Shown in pieces: positions 1-8,143 of a stretch of DNA of 64,000 nt. The notes below the pieces were generated by a model. It was given only the letters and a program-made list of their open reading frames with translations. It had not been told where the DNA came from and did not search any database. The position numbers and the translations under genes were made by a program. Origin of the DNA: Paenibacillus sp. JZ16 (GTDB lineage Bacteria; Bacillota; Bacilli; Paenibacillales; Paenibacillaceae). Location of the stretch: positions 1,364,001-1,428,000 of the forward strand of contig NZ_CP017659.1 of assembly GCF_015326965.1 (NCBI RefSeq), written 5' to 3'. Positions within the stretch are counted from its first letter, which is position 1. Each line of letters begins with the position of its first letter.

Positions 1-202
1 GCTGAATGCCGCGCGCATCCAGCTCCCGTTTCAGTATCGTCCGATCCTTGGGGAATTTTCTTCCCATCTCCGTACCAGTCAGTCCCAAAGCCGCAATATC
101 ATCTACAATCATCTCAAAGGTCGTGTCGTCCCCATGCTCCCTTACATCCTCGCCGACCCAGTTGATGGGGTGGATCCCCAGCTTGAACAGCCTGTTACTC
201 AT
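1..202 (-). CDS. iolE: Myo-inosose-2 dehydratase IolE, 5' part only
   Basis: The first 67 codons read as an IolE N-terminus, with the segment GIHPINWVGEDVREHG typical of the family. The rest lies beyond the window. IolE is a cytoplasmic TIM-barrel enzyme that dehydrates 2-keto-myo-inositol (inosose) to 3D-(3,5/4)-trihydroxycyclohexane-1,2-dione. That diketone is the substrate of IolD, which is encoded 23 bases upstream, so the two act in consecutive steps and are probably cotranscribed. The ATG at 202 follows a purine-rich stretch with GGAGG. Assignment rests on remembered family sequence and pathway context; only about a quarter of the protein is visible. Confidence 0.85.
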   Translation of the reverse strand, partial: MSNRLFKLGIHPINWVGEDVREHGDDTTFEMIVDDIAALGLTGTEMGRKFPKDRTILKRELDARGIQ

Positions 203-225
203 AACCAGCGCCTCCTTTGTGTGGT

Positions 226-2091
226 TTAGTAGAGTCTTGCTTCCTTGCTTCGGGCAGCCATCTGGCGCTGCGCTTCGGTTACCTTGCCTGAGGCCGACAC
301 CTCCGGCACCTCTACGCGCCACCAGGATTCATAACCATCGGTGTTCGTCCCCGGAACGACCGGAATCTCGATCAGCGTCGTGACGGTTTCCTTCTGCGCC
401 AGGAGAAGTGCTTCATGCAGTGCTTCCGGCGAGTTGGCCTTGTAGGCTTTAGCCCCAAGCGCACGAGCGTGTGCCGCGAAATCAATCGGGAGGTATTCAC
501 CTGTCAAGCGACCCGTCCCCACTTCGCGGCGTCGGAACTCATTGCCAAACCCATCGCTGCCGTTGCTCCGCTGCAGATTATGAATACATTGGAATCCGTG
601 GTTGTCGAACAACAATATCGTAATCTTGCGGCCTTCCTGCAAGCTGGTGATCAGCTCCGAGTGCAGCATCAGGTAACTGCCGTCGCCGACCAGCGCATAG
701 ACTTCACGGTCCGGCTCCGCGAGAGCGGCTCCCAAGGCGCCGCTCACCTCATACCCCATGCAGGAGAAGCCATACTCCATGTGGTACGTCTTCGGTTCGG
801 AAGGTCTCCATAACCGGTGCAAGTCTCCCGGAAGGCTGCCTGCGGCACAGACGATGATGGAAGATGGGGAGATGACCTCATTGATGACGCCAAGGGCTCT
901 TGTCTGAGACAAGCCGTCCGGATGCTCGGCAGCGTACAAGCGGTCCACCTCGCAGTCCCACGCTGCTTTCAAATCGGCAAGCTCTCGATCTTCGTAACCC
1001 GCTTGATAGCCAACCCGAGACAGCTCCTGATGCAGCGCTTTCAACCCTTCCTTCGCATCGGCAATCAGCGCTTCGCCGCCGAGCTTGGCGCCATCCGCAC
1101 CGTTGACATTCAGGTTCAGGAACGATACATCCTCCCTTTGAAACGCCCATTTGGAGGACGTTGTAAAGTCCGAATATCGGGTGCCGATACCGATAATCAG
1201 ATCGGCCTTAGCGGCAGCGCGATTTGCCGCCAACGAGCCCGTTACGCCCATGGCGCCCAGGTTCAGGGGGTGGTTCCAGGGAAGCGCACTTTTGCCGGCC
1301 TGCGTTTCTGCGACCGGGATGCCGAAAGCTTCCGCAAATGCAGCCAGGTCGGTGGCTGCATCACTGTAGTGCACGCCTCCTCCGGCAATGATGAGCGGAC
1401 GCTTGCTGGCTGCAATCCGTCCCGCCGCACGCTTCAGTCGCTCCGCCGACGGCGGGCGGCGGTCGATGACGTGTACCGTTTTCTCAAACAGCGAATCCGG
1501 ATAATCGTACGCCTCAGCCTGCACGTCCTGAGGCAGCGCCAGCGTAACCGCTCCCGTCTCCGCCGGATCAGTAAGCACACGGATCGCCTGGCGGGCGGCC
1601 GCGATAAGCTGCTCCGGCCGGGATATCCGGTCCCAATACCGGCTCACCGGCTTGAAAGCATCTGCGGCCGATACGGTATAATCCGACGGTGTCTCTATCT
1701 GCTGCAGCACCGGATCAGGCTGGCGGCAGGCGAAGTTATCACCAGGCAGCAGCAGCACCGGGATGCGATTCACCGTTGCCGTAGCTGCCGCGGTGACCAT
1801 ATTGAGCGCACCGGGTCCGATGGACGAGGTGCAGGCCCAGATCTGCCGCCGGTTCTTTTGCTTCGCGTATGCCGCAGCGGTATGCACCATGCCCTGCTCA
1901 TTTTTGCCCTGAACATAAACCAGGTCACCCGCGCTTCGTTCCAAGGCCTCGCCAAGACCGGTTACATTGCCGTGTCCGAATATTCCCATTACCCCATGCA
2001 CGAATTTCGTCTCCGCTCCATCGACGGAAACGTACTGTGCATCCAAAAACTTCAGCAGCGCCTGTGCCATCGTTAATCGTGTCGTCGTCAA
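226..2091 (-). CDS. iolD: 3D-(3,5/4)-trihydroxycyclohexane-1,2-dione hydrolase IolD
   Basis: A thiamine-diphosphate-dependent enzyme of the acetolactate-synthase fold that hydrolyses the cyclic diketone made by IolE to 5-deoxy-glucuronate in inositol catabolism. About 621 residues, full family length. Visible signatures are FGHGNVTGLGEAL near the N-terminus and a ThDP/Mg motif starting GDGSYLMLHSE in the C-terminal third. Start choice: an ATG at 2100 directly abuts AAGGAG and would have no spacer. The in-frame TTG at 2091 sits 9 bases after AAGGAG and gives an N-terminus (LTTTRLTMAQAL) that aligns with B. subtilis IolD, so TTG is preferred. Two palindromic operator-like sites lie in the upstream 125 bases. 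Confidence 0.92.
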   Translation of the reverse strand: MTTTRLTMAQALLKFLDAQYVSVDGAETKFVHGVMGIFGHGNVTGLGEALERSAGDLVYVQGKNEQGMVHTAAAYAKQKNRRQIWACTSSIGPGALNMVTAAATATVNRIPVLLLPGDNFACRQPDPVLQQIETPSDYTVSAADAFKPVSRYWDRISRPEQLIAAARQAIRVLTDPAETGAVTLALPQDVQAEAYDYPDSLFEKTVHVIDRRPPSAERLKRAAGRIAASKRPLIIAGGGVHYSDAATDLAAFAEAFGIPVAETQAGKSALPWNHPLNLGAMGVTGSLAANRAAAKADLIIGIGTRYSDFTTSSKWAFQREDVSFLNLNVNGADGAKLGGEALIADAKEGLKALHQELSRVGYQAGYEDRELADLKAAWDCEVDRLYAAEHPDGLSQTRALGVINEVISPSSIIVCAAGSLPGDLHRLWRPSEPKTYHMEYGFSCMGYEVSGALGAALAEPDREVYALVGDGSYLMLHSELITSLQEGRKITILLFDNHGFQCIHNLQRSNGSDGFGNEFRRREVGTGRLTGEYLPIDFAAHARALGAKAYKANSPEALHEALLLAQKETVTTLIEIPVVPGTNTDGYESWWRVEVPEVSASGKVTEAQRQMAARSKEARLY

Positions 2092-2154
2092 CCGGTTCAT
2101 CTCCTTTTCAACTTTTCATCTTCATTGCAGCCTAAGAAAGAAACGTTATGTGAA

Positions 2155-2166
2155 TTAAGCGCTTAA
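2155..2166. promoter_or_regulatory. LacI-type operator candidate, iolD-proximal
   Basis: A perfect 12-base palindrome, TTAAGCGCTTAA, sits about 64 bases upstream of the iolD start. Its AAGCGCTT core fits the CG-centred palindromes bound by LacI/GalR-family repressors. The same core occurs at 2200, 9880 and, in a variant form, at 12486. Confidence 0.5.
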
Positions 2167-2199
2167 CCTATTAGATCTATGCGCCTAACCAACTAAGGG

Positions 2200-2211
2200 T
2201 TAAGCGCTTTA
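2200..2211. promoter_or_regulatory. LacI-type operator candidate, distal copy
   Basis: TTAAGCGCTTTA, preceded by GGG, has the same core as the site at 2155. The two centres are 45 bases apart, a little over four helical turns, which would allow cooperative or looped binding upstream of iolD. No convincing sigma-A promoter could be fixed in the interval. Confidence 0.45.
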
Positions 2212-2226
2212 AAGAAAGCGTATGCC

Positions 2227-4452
2227 TTACTTGCCGCCCAGCATGCCTTTCAATTTTATGATTTCCGCGCCCGCCAGCATCATGATGCCGGTCCCGTGAT
2301 TGTCATTCACCACGGTGAGCAGGTCATGCTTGTAATAATCCCCGGTAAAGGAATAACGGGATCCGCTGCATACCCCGTGCACGCTGCCGCGGCGATCGAT
2401 GGCTTTTCCGGTCAGCCCCTGCCATGCCCGAATGGCTGCATCGGCGAACGGTGTTGGATTCTCCAGCCAGCCGAACCTCACGCCTCTGGCAAAGGCATAG
2501 GCGAACATAGCTGTACAGGATGCTTCCTCATATGCTTCCGGATCAGTAATGACTTGTCTCCAGAGCCCTGACTCTCCCTGGTAGGAAGCGATCCCGGCAC
2601 ACATCTCACGGTAGAATCCAAGCAGGGCCGGTCGGTCCTTATGCTCCCCCGGCAGGCGTTCAAGCAGCTCGGACAAGGAGAACAGGCTCCAGCCGTTTCC
2701 ACGCCCCCAAGGAATTCGGGTCGCCTTCCCGTATTTGAAGTCAAACACGTGGCTCATCACGCCTTCCTCCGGCATAAACAGATACTCCCGATACCTCAAA
2801 AACTGATGGGCCGCGTCATCCAGATAAGAGGAATCGCCTGTAATTTCGGCGTACCGCGACAAGAAAGGCGTGCTCATGTACAGATCATCCGCCCACATCG
2901 TATCCGCAGAGTACTCCGAGATGCAGAGACGGTAGAAGGCGCCGTCTTCCCGACGTTCCAGGCGGTTCGTCATAAAGTCCGCAATCACTTCCGCCACATT
3001 CAAATAGTCCGGGTTACCGCTTTCCGTGTATGCTTCCAGCATCGCAGAGCCGAAGGAACCACAGTTGTCCAGCATTTTGATCAGCACCAACTGATGGTTA
3101 ATCGACGGAAATCCATACGTATCCCGATCCCAAACGGCGTATTCATACCATGAAGTACAGATGTCGATGTGCGTGCGAGCAAATTTCGCAATATCCGGCC
3201 GCTTCAGGATTCGCGACGTCTGAAGCAGGCCGTACATCGTCACCCCAAGCGGATAATCCCAGCGCCCGAAATTGGTGGCAGAACCGGAGGTCCATTTGTT
3301 GCTCAGCATTGCGTTCTCATAGAACGGCCTGACCCGGCGGCCCGGCGCATCCAGGGACCAGCCGGTCAAACCGCCGCTATCCGCGCGCGGGAACAGCCGT
3401 CGTACCGAACACACCTCCTTCTGTATTTCCTCCTTCTCAGCAGCCAGCGGCCCGGCAAATAGCCACGGAGAAGGTGCGCCCTGGACTTGAACCGGAAGCA
3501 CAAAGTCCAGCTCTTTCTCTGAACCATAGGCCTCAAGCTCAAATCCCCATCCGGATGGCCCGCTAGAGCATCGTACGAGAAGATCCCCTCGGCTGGCCGC
3601 AGCAGGAATCTCGCAGCCAAAATTGCCGCACCCTTGAGTATCCAACACGGCTTTCCCGTCGATCCATACTTCCGTCCGCCCCAGAGCGCGACCTCTAAGC
3701 ACAACACAGTCAACGCCTGCCGGCACATGCAATCGGCTCCAGGCATAACCCGATACCGGGAGCTTCGGCAAGCCAAACATACGCTCAAAATTCGGCTTCT
3801 CCGCTTCTTCCTCGCTCCAGCCTGTGACCGGGAGCCAGCTAACACCGGTCTCGCCTTCAGTTCCGTGGGCATTCGGAAAGATACCGCTTTCTCCGAACAT
3901 GCCGGCGGTCAACGGCCCGGCATACGCCCAACCGGCAGCTTCCTTCCGATCAGCAAACGGGGATAACACCTGCAAAATTCTGACCTTGCCCTCCTGGGCG
4001 CCAAATCGGCAGCCGAAGCCAGCTTCGGTCCTGCGGGCCTCAATCAGCAGCGTATTCCAGCCGGGTTTCAGAACAAGCGGAACAACGATTTTTGCATCCG
4101 GCTTCATCTCGTCCTCGGCTCCCGAGCGGTACATCAGCTGATCGTTCAGATAGAACCGTACGGGGCTGAACGGCATAATCCCGGCGTCAAGCGAACGCTC
4201 ATCGTCGCTCCAGACCAAGCCAAGCGCATAGGCGGCGTCCCCCGGCCTCGCATCCCGGAACCGGTCGCCGAAGTTGAAATTATAGAACCCTTCCTCGGTC
4301 TGAAGAATACCTGTTTCAGCGAACGAGCGCAGCGAGAACGGAATTTCCGGGTTCGCTCCAATGTAGCGGTCGGATATGGTCTTCAGCACTCCAGCATCAT
4401 CATCGCCCAACCAATACCGGATGCTCTCACGAGCTTCGATATAGCTTGTCAT
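2227..4452 (-). CDS. GH105-type unsaturated uronyl hydrolase with large N-terminal extension
   Basis: About 741 residues, roughly twice the usual size of GH105/GH88 enzymes such as YteR. Residues from about 375 to the end form the (alpha/alpha)6 catalytic domain, with TMWADDLYMSTPFLSRY (WADD at about 520-523) carrying the candidate catalytic Asp and WGRGNGW at about 582-588. These enzymes hydrate the 4,5-unsaturated uronic acid that polysaccharide lyases leave at oligosaccharide ends. The first 370 residues contain W- and G-rich beta-type segments that look like carbohydrate-binding or accessory sandwich domains; no family could be named. There is no signal peptide, so it is cytoplasmic. The ATG at 4452 overlaps the upstream stop as ATGA, with GGAAGTGGAG as ribosome binding site, implying translational coupling. 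Confidence 0.85.
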   Translation of the reverse strand: MTSYIEARESIRYWLGDDDAGVLKTISDRYIGANPEIPFSLRSFAETGILQTEEGFYNFNFGDRFRDARPGDAAYALGLVWSDDERSLDAGIMPFSPVRFYLNDQLMYRSGAEDEMKPDAKIVVPLVLKPGWNTLLIEARRTEAGFGCRFGAQEGKVRILQVLSPFADRKEAAGWAYAGPLTAGMFGESGIFPNAHGTEGETGVSWLPVTGWSEEEAEKPNFERMFGLPKLPVSGYAWSRLHVPAGVDCVVLRGRALGRTEVWIDGKAVLDTQGCGNFGCEIPAAASRGDLLVRCSSGPSGWGFELEAYGSEKELDFVLPVQVQGAPSPWLFAGPLAAEKEEIQKEVCSVRRLFPRADSGGLTGWSLDAPGRRVRPFYENAMLSNKWTSGSATNFGRWDYPLGVTMYGLLQTSRILKRPDIAKFARTHIDICTSWYEYAVWDRDTYGFPSINHQLVLIKMLDNCGSFGSAMLEAYTESGNPDYLNVAEVIADFMTNRLERREDGAFYRLCISEYSADTMWADDLYMSTPFLSRYAEITGDSSYLDDAAHQFLRYREYLFMPEEGVMSHVFDFKYGKATRIPWGRGNGWSLFSLSELLERLPGEHKDRPALLGFYREMCAGIASYQGESGLWRQVITDPEAYEEASCTAMFAYAFARGVRFGWLENPTPFADAAIRAWQGLTGKAIDRRGSVHGVCSGSRYSFTGDYYKHDLLTVVNDNHGTGIMMLAGAEIIKLKGMLGGK

Positions 4453-6218
4453 GAAGCTCCACTTCCTTCCGTTTGAGCTTGCTCTGCCGGAGAAAGCTTG
4501 ATGTGAATCTCCTTCTCGAACGGAGTTACCACGTTCAGCAGCAGCGTTCGGCACCCAAGCGGATAAACCGCTTCCCGGACGCCCGCCGCTGTGTGCTGAA
4601 ATTCGCCGCCGCTAATTTCCATCCACTCGCCGTCCATCTCGTAGCGAATGCTCCCTTCCATCCAGAACTGAGCATCCACGCCGGCGGGAGCAAGCTCTCC
4701 ACCGCTAAGGGCTCCAGCTGCCGGAAATATGAGCGAGATCTGCGATACGACTTCCTCCGGCTCCGTCGAGGAAATGACCAGCTTCCAGCCATCAAAGGTT
4801 TCCAGCACGTCCACCCCCACCTTATGCTGCTGCACATGCGTCTGGGGACGGCGGTGATGCGGCAGCAGATACCAAGGGCTGATGTCTGCCTTGGTGCTTG
4901 CAGGCAGATCGGCTTCCGGCACCGGCCCGTTGTAGCCCTTCTCCTGTTCGCCGGATAGCCGATACCCATCCTCCAACGTCGCCATCCGGCTCATCTTGAC
5001 AAAGCCGGGGTCGAAGTAGGAGGCGAACTGCACACCCAGCAAACGAGCCGCTCCATGACGAATAGAAAAGAAGGAGGACATTTCCGTGCTGACGGTCACG
5101 CTGGTATGTCCTGCACGGATTCGGGCGACCGGAGCGCCAAAATCCGTATGCATCCGGCTGTAACGGATGACACCGTGATGACCGGCACCTGCAAACCCGG
5201 ACAGGTAGCGCTCCCTTGGAAATTCTCCGTTCAGCACGACGCGATAATGCTCCGGCATCGGCGTTATCTCCGCACCCTGGCGCTTTAGCCCCGGATCCAA
5301 GAGCAGCCGAACGGCTGCGTTGGTCGGTGCTCCGCCGGGATGCTTCAGCAGAGACAGCGACTGTTCCGCCATCCCCTGAAATACCGGATCACGGTCCAGC
5401 GAGGCCATCATCAGACACGGCAGAAAATATCCCGACATATCGAAGCTTTGACCAAAATCCTGCCGCCCGGAATATTCGGTAACGATCTCCCCATCCGGGT
5501 GAACCAGATAGGACATCATCTTCAAATTGGCACGGACCGGGATCAGAAGCTCCGGACGCTTCAGCAACCTGGCCGCATGAATCAGCATGACGTCGCTGAC
5601 GACGTTGTAGATCCCGTTGCTGCGCTCGGTCCACTCCCCGTCCGCCGTGGCGTCCATGCCTTCGGCGAGCCACTCCTCCGCCCGCTTCAAGGCATCGTGC
5701 GAATCAAAGAGCTCATTCAAGAAGCCCAGCGCCGCGCAGATGACCCACCGATGATTCGGCGTATGGCAGCCTCCGGTAATTAGCGCGGGCAAGGTCCGTT
5801 CCAGAAACAGCAGCATATCCGCCGCTGCTCCCTTCAGCTCTTCCCAACCGTCGGCCAGAAGCAGCTGCGCTGCTTGCGCGTAACCAACCACGACGAACGC
5901 CGTATCCGGAGGAGAATGAAAATTCGTCCAGCCCGGCGAGATCGTACCGTCGCTATGCTGAGTCTCCAGCATATAACGCGCCGCAAGCGTTAATCTGTTC
6001 GCCAGCTCCTTGCTGTGGTAGTATTCGGATGCCGGATTGCAAAGCGCGGCGGCCCAGATCGCCATGGCGGTCGGTGTCCCGCTGTTATGATTGGGTGAGG
6101 GCAAACCGTGCTCCAAGGTACGAACCCCGCCATACCAGCGATGTGCCTGCTCCATAATCTGGCGGTCCGTCCCCTCCCGAACCCAGCCGTCATTGACTTC
6201 AAAAACTTTGTTATACAT
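4449..6218 (-). CDS. Putative polysaccharide lyase-like (alpha/alpha) toroid protein
   Basis: 589 residues with no signal peptide. The N-terminal 330 residues are helical and rich in repeated aromatic/Ala/Leu segments, as in alpha/alpha toroids; the C-terminal 250 look like a beta-sandwich. This is the architecture of several polysaccharide lyase families. Conserved-looking clusters are HTPNHRW at 152-158, WTERSNGIYN at about 196-205 and PDGEIVTEYSGRQD at about 241-254; His, Asn, Arg and Tyr there are plausible active-site residues. I could not place it in a specific lyase family. It lies between the permease genes and the GH105 gene, and its stop overlaps the next start, so a role in cutting imported uronate oligosaccharides is the best inference. 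The start is set by AGGAGG seven bases upstream. Confidence 0.6.
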   Translation of the reverse strand: MYNKVFEVNDGWVREGTDRQIMEQAHRWYGGVRTLEHGLPSPNHNSGTPTAMAIWAAALCNPASEYYHSKELANRLTLAARYMLETQHSDGTISPGWTNFHSPPDTAFVVVGYAQAAQLLLADGWEELKGAAADMLLFLERTLPALITGGCHTPNHRWVICAALGFLNELFDSHDALKRAEEWLAEGMDATADGEWTERSNGIYNVVSDVMLIHAARLLKRPELLIPVRANLKMMSYLVHPDGEIVTEYSGRQDFGQSFDMSGYFLPCLMMASLDRDPVFQGMAEQSLSLLKHPGGAPTNAAVRLLLDPGLKRQGAEITPMPEHYRVVLNGEFPRERYLSGFAGAGHHGVIRYSRMHTDFGAPVARIRAGHTSVTVSTEMSSFFSIRHGAARLLGVQFASYFDPGFVKMSRMATLEDGYRLSGEQEKGYNGPVPEADLPASTKADISPWYLLPHHRRPQTHVQQHKVGVDVLETFDGWKLVISSTEPEEVVSQISLIFPAAGALSGGELAPAGVDAQFWMEGSIRYEMDGEWMEISGGEFQHTAAGVREAVYPLGCRTLLLNVVTPFEKEIHIKLSPAEQAQTEGSGAS

Positions 6219-6245
6219 TTACGATCCTCCTGATATCCGTCGTCC

Positions 6246-7121
6246 TTAACCCTTCACGGCTCCCAGCATCACGCCGCTGACGAAGTAACGCTGCAGCCAT
6301 GGATACACGATTAGAATCGGCACAGTGGCAAATACGACGCTGGCCGCTTTCAAGCTTTCCGTGGTTGCTCTGACACCCGCTGCAGGTCCCTCGTTACGGG
6401 TCAGATCCGTGATCATATTGTTCTGTACCAATTGATACAGCTTCAGCTGAAGCGGATACAGCTCTTCGCTTGTAATGTACAGCAGCGTGTCCTGAAATCC
6501 GTTCCAGCGCCCGACCGCATAGAACAGGCTTAGCGTTGCTATGACCGGCAATGACAGCGGCAGAATAATCCGAAGCATCGTTCCGATCTGGCTGGTGCCG
6601 TCAATTTCGGCCGCTTCCTCAAGACTTTCCGGAATTCCGTTAAAGAAGGAGATCAGGATAATCAGATAGAACGGACTGATCAGTCCCGGAAGAACCAGGG
6701 CCCATATCGTATCCAGCAAATTCAGGTCTTTCACGAGAATGTATTCCGGGATAATGCCCCCGCTGAAGAACATGGTCACAATGATGATAAACATGAAGAT
6801 TTTGCGGCCTTTCAGCTTCTTTTTTGTCAGCGGATAAGCGGCAATCATCGTCATGATCATGCACAGCACCGTCGTCAGCAATGTGAGCATGACCGTAAAG
6901 CCGAGAGACCGGATCATGCTGGAATCCGAGAAGACGGATTTATAAGCCTGAAGGCTGAACTCTACCGGAAACAAAGTCACGTCACCTGACGTTACCGCAC
7001 GATTTGAGCTGAAGGAGATGGCGATAATATGGAAAAAGGGTGCCAGGCAAAGAAGAACAAAAAGTGCAAGCAGGATGATGTTTACGGTATCAAAAACGCG
7101 GTTCGACACACGCTCGCTCAT
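6246..7121 (-). CDS. Carbohydrate ABC transporter permease, LplC/YtcP type
   Basis: About 291 residues and six predicted membrane segments, with the membrane-domain loop EEAAEIDGTSQIGTMLRIILPLS that contacts the transport ATPase (EAA loop). It is one of two permeases of the importer whose binding protein is encoded at 8144-9772. The start at 7121 (MSERVSN) is chosen because AAAGGAG lies eight bases before it; an upstream in-frame start would include the ribosome binding site. Gene order binding protein, LplB, LplC, then two sugar enzymes indicates one operon. No ATPase is encoded here, as is usual for importers that borrow MsmX. Confidence 0.9.
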   Translation of the reverse strand: MSERVSNRVFDTVNIILLALFVLLCLAPFFHIIAISFSSNRAVTSGDVTLFPVEFSLQAYKSVFSDSSMIRSLGFTVMLTLLTTVLCMIMTMIAAYPLTKKKLKGRKIFMFIIIVTMFFSGGIIPEYILVKDLNLLDTIWALVLPGLISPFYLIILISFFNGIPESLEEAAEIDGTSQIGTMLRIILPLSLPVIATLSLFYAVGRWNGFQDTLLYITSEELYPLQLKLYQLVQNNMITDLTRNEGPAAGVRATTESLKAASVVFATVPILIVYPWLQRYFVSGVMLGAVKG

Positions 7122-7147
7122 GAGTGATACTCCTTTCTGCAAAAACG

Positions 7148-8050
7148 TTAAATGATGGACTCGTCCGTCAGTTTTTTGGATGCATAGTTGGCTCCAAGGA
7201 TAAAGATCAAGCCAACGACAGCCTGGAACAGGCCGACCACCGTCGCCAGCGTATACTGCCCGGATTCCAAACCGGTCCGGTACACATAGGTACTCAGCAC
7301 GTCGGAGTAATCCATGACCGCTTTATTGCCGATGACAAACGGACGGTCAAAACCGATCGAGATCATATTCCCGAGGTTGATGATGAGGAGCGTTACAATC
7401 GTCGTCTTCAAGCCCGGCAGCGTGATATACCAGATTCGTTTGAACCTGCCTGCCCCGTCCACTTCCGCCGCTTCAAACAGCTCCTTGTTGATCCCGGTTA
7501 AGGCAGCCAGATAGAGGATGGTTCCCCAGCCTGCGCTCTGCCACACACCCGTTGCCAGGTAGGTGATGAGCCATGTATTTTTTTCGGTTAGAAAAGGCAC
7601 CGAATCAAAGCCGAGCGCCATCAGCATATTGTTGATCATGCCCGATTGCGTGCCAAACACCTGGTATACGATGCCGCCTATAATAACCCATGAAATAAAA
7701 TGGGGAATATACAATATCGTTTGGGATAAACGTTTGAACCATCGAATTCGGAGTTCATGCAGCATAATGGCCAGAATCAACGGGGCCGGAAATGACACCA
7801 AGAGATCCAGCAGATTGAGCATCAGTGTGTTGCGCAGTGTTTTATAAAAGTCCTGTGTCTGGAAGACTTCTCGGAAGGCATCCAGTCCAATCCATTCGCT
7901 TCCGGTGATGCCCTGGAAGAAATTGAAATCCTTAAAAGCAATCTGAACGCCCCACATTGGGCCGTATTTGAAAATGATAAAGTAGACCAAAGGCAGAACA
8001 AGCAGTGCATATAATTGCCAGTACCGGCGCAGGTAAACGGTTCCTCTCAT
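7148..8050 (-). CDS. Carbohydrate ABC transporter permease, LplB/YtcP-partner type
   Basis: About 300 residues with six membrane segments, starting with the LplB-like stretch LYALLVLPLVYFIIFKYGPM. The EAA loop reads ELFEAAEVDGAGRFKRIWYITLP. It forms the membrane heterodimer with the LplC-type protein encoded 26 bases downstream and imports oligosaccharides delivered by the lipoprotein at 8144-9772. Of several in-frame starts, the ATG at 8050 is best, 9 bases after GGAGAGG; the ATG at 8059 would abut it. A hairpin separates this gene from the binding-protein gene. Confidence 0.9.
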   Translation of the reverse strand: MRGTVYLRRYWQLYALLVLPLVYFIIFKYGPMWGVQIAFKDFNFFQGITGSEWIGLDAFREVFQTQDFYKTLRNTLMLNLLDLLVSFPAPLILAIMLHELRIRWFKRLSQTILYIPHFISWVIIGGIVYQVFGTQSGMINNMLMALGFDSVPFLTEKNTWLITYLATGVWQSAGWGTILYLAALTGINKELFEAAEVDGAGRFKRIWYITLPGLKTTIVTLLIINLGNMISIGFDRPFVIGNKAVMDYSDVLSTYVYRTGLESGQYTLATVVGLFQAVVGLIFILGANYASKKLTDESII

Positions 8051-8087
8051 CTGAATCATCCTCTCCTTGCTCATGACGCCGGGAGCG

Positions 8088-8119
8088 AAGGGACGGCCTC
8101 TTGTATATAGCCGTCCTTT
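8088..8119 (-). promoter_or_regulatory. Intercistronic hairpin between binding-protein and permease genes
   Basis: On the minus strand the arms AAAGGACGGC and GCCGTCCCTT pair over ten positions (one G-U) around a 12-base loop. No T-tract follows, so it is more likely a 3' stabiliser or partial attenuator than a full terminator. This would give more binding protein than permease, as in malE-malF-type operons. A comparable hairpin follows the other binding-protein gene at 23369. Confidence 0.55.
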
Positions 8120-8143
8120 CCCTTGTCCCGCTGCGGAGTATCT

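Noticed and set aside
817..2076. Long open frame on the plus strand opposite iolD
   Set aside because: It is fully antisense to a well-supported gene, has no ribosome binding site and its translation is rich in Arg/His/Gln as expected of a reverse-frame shadow.
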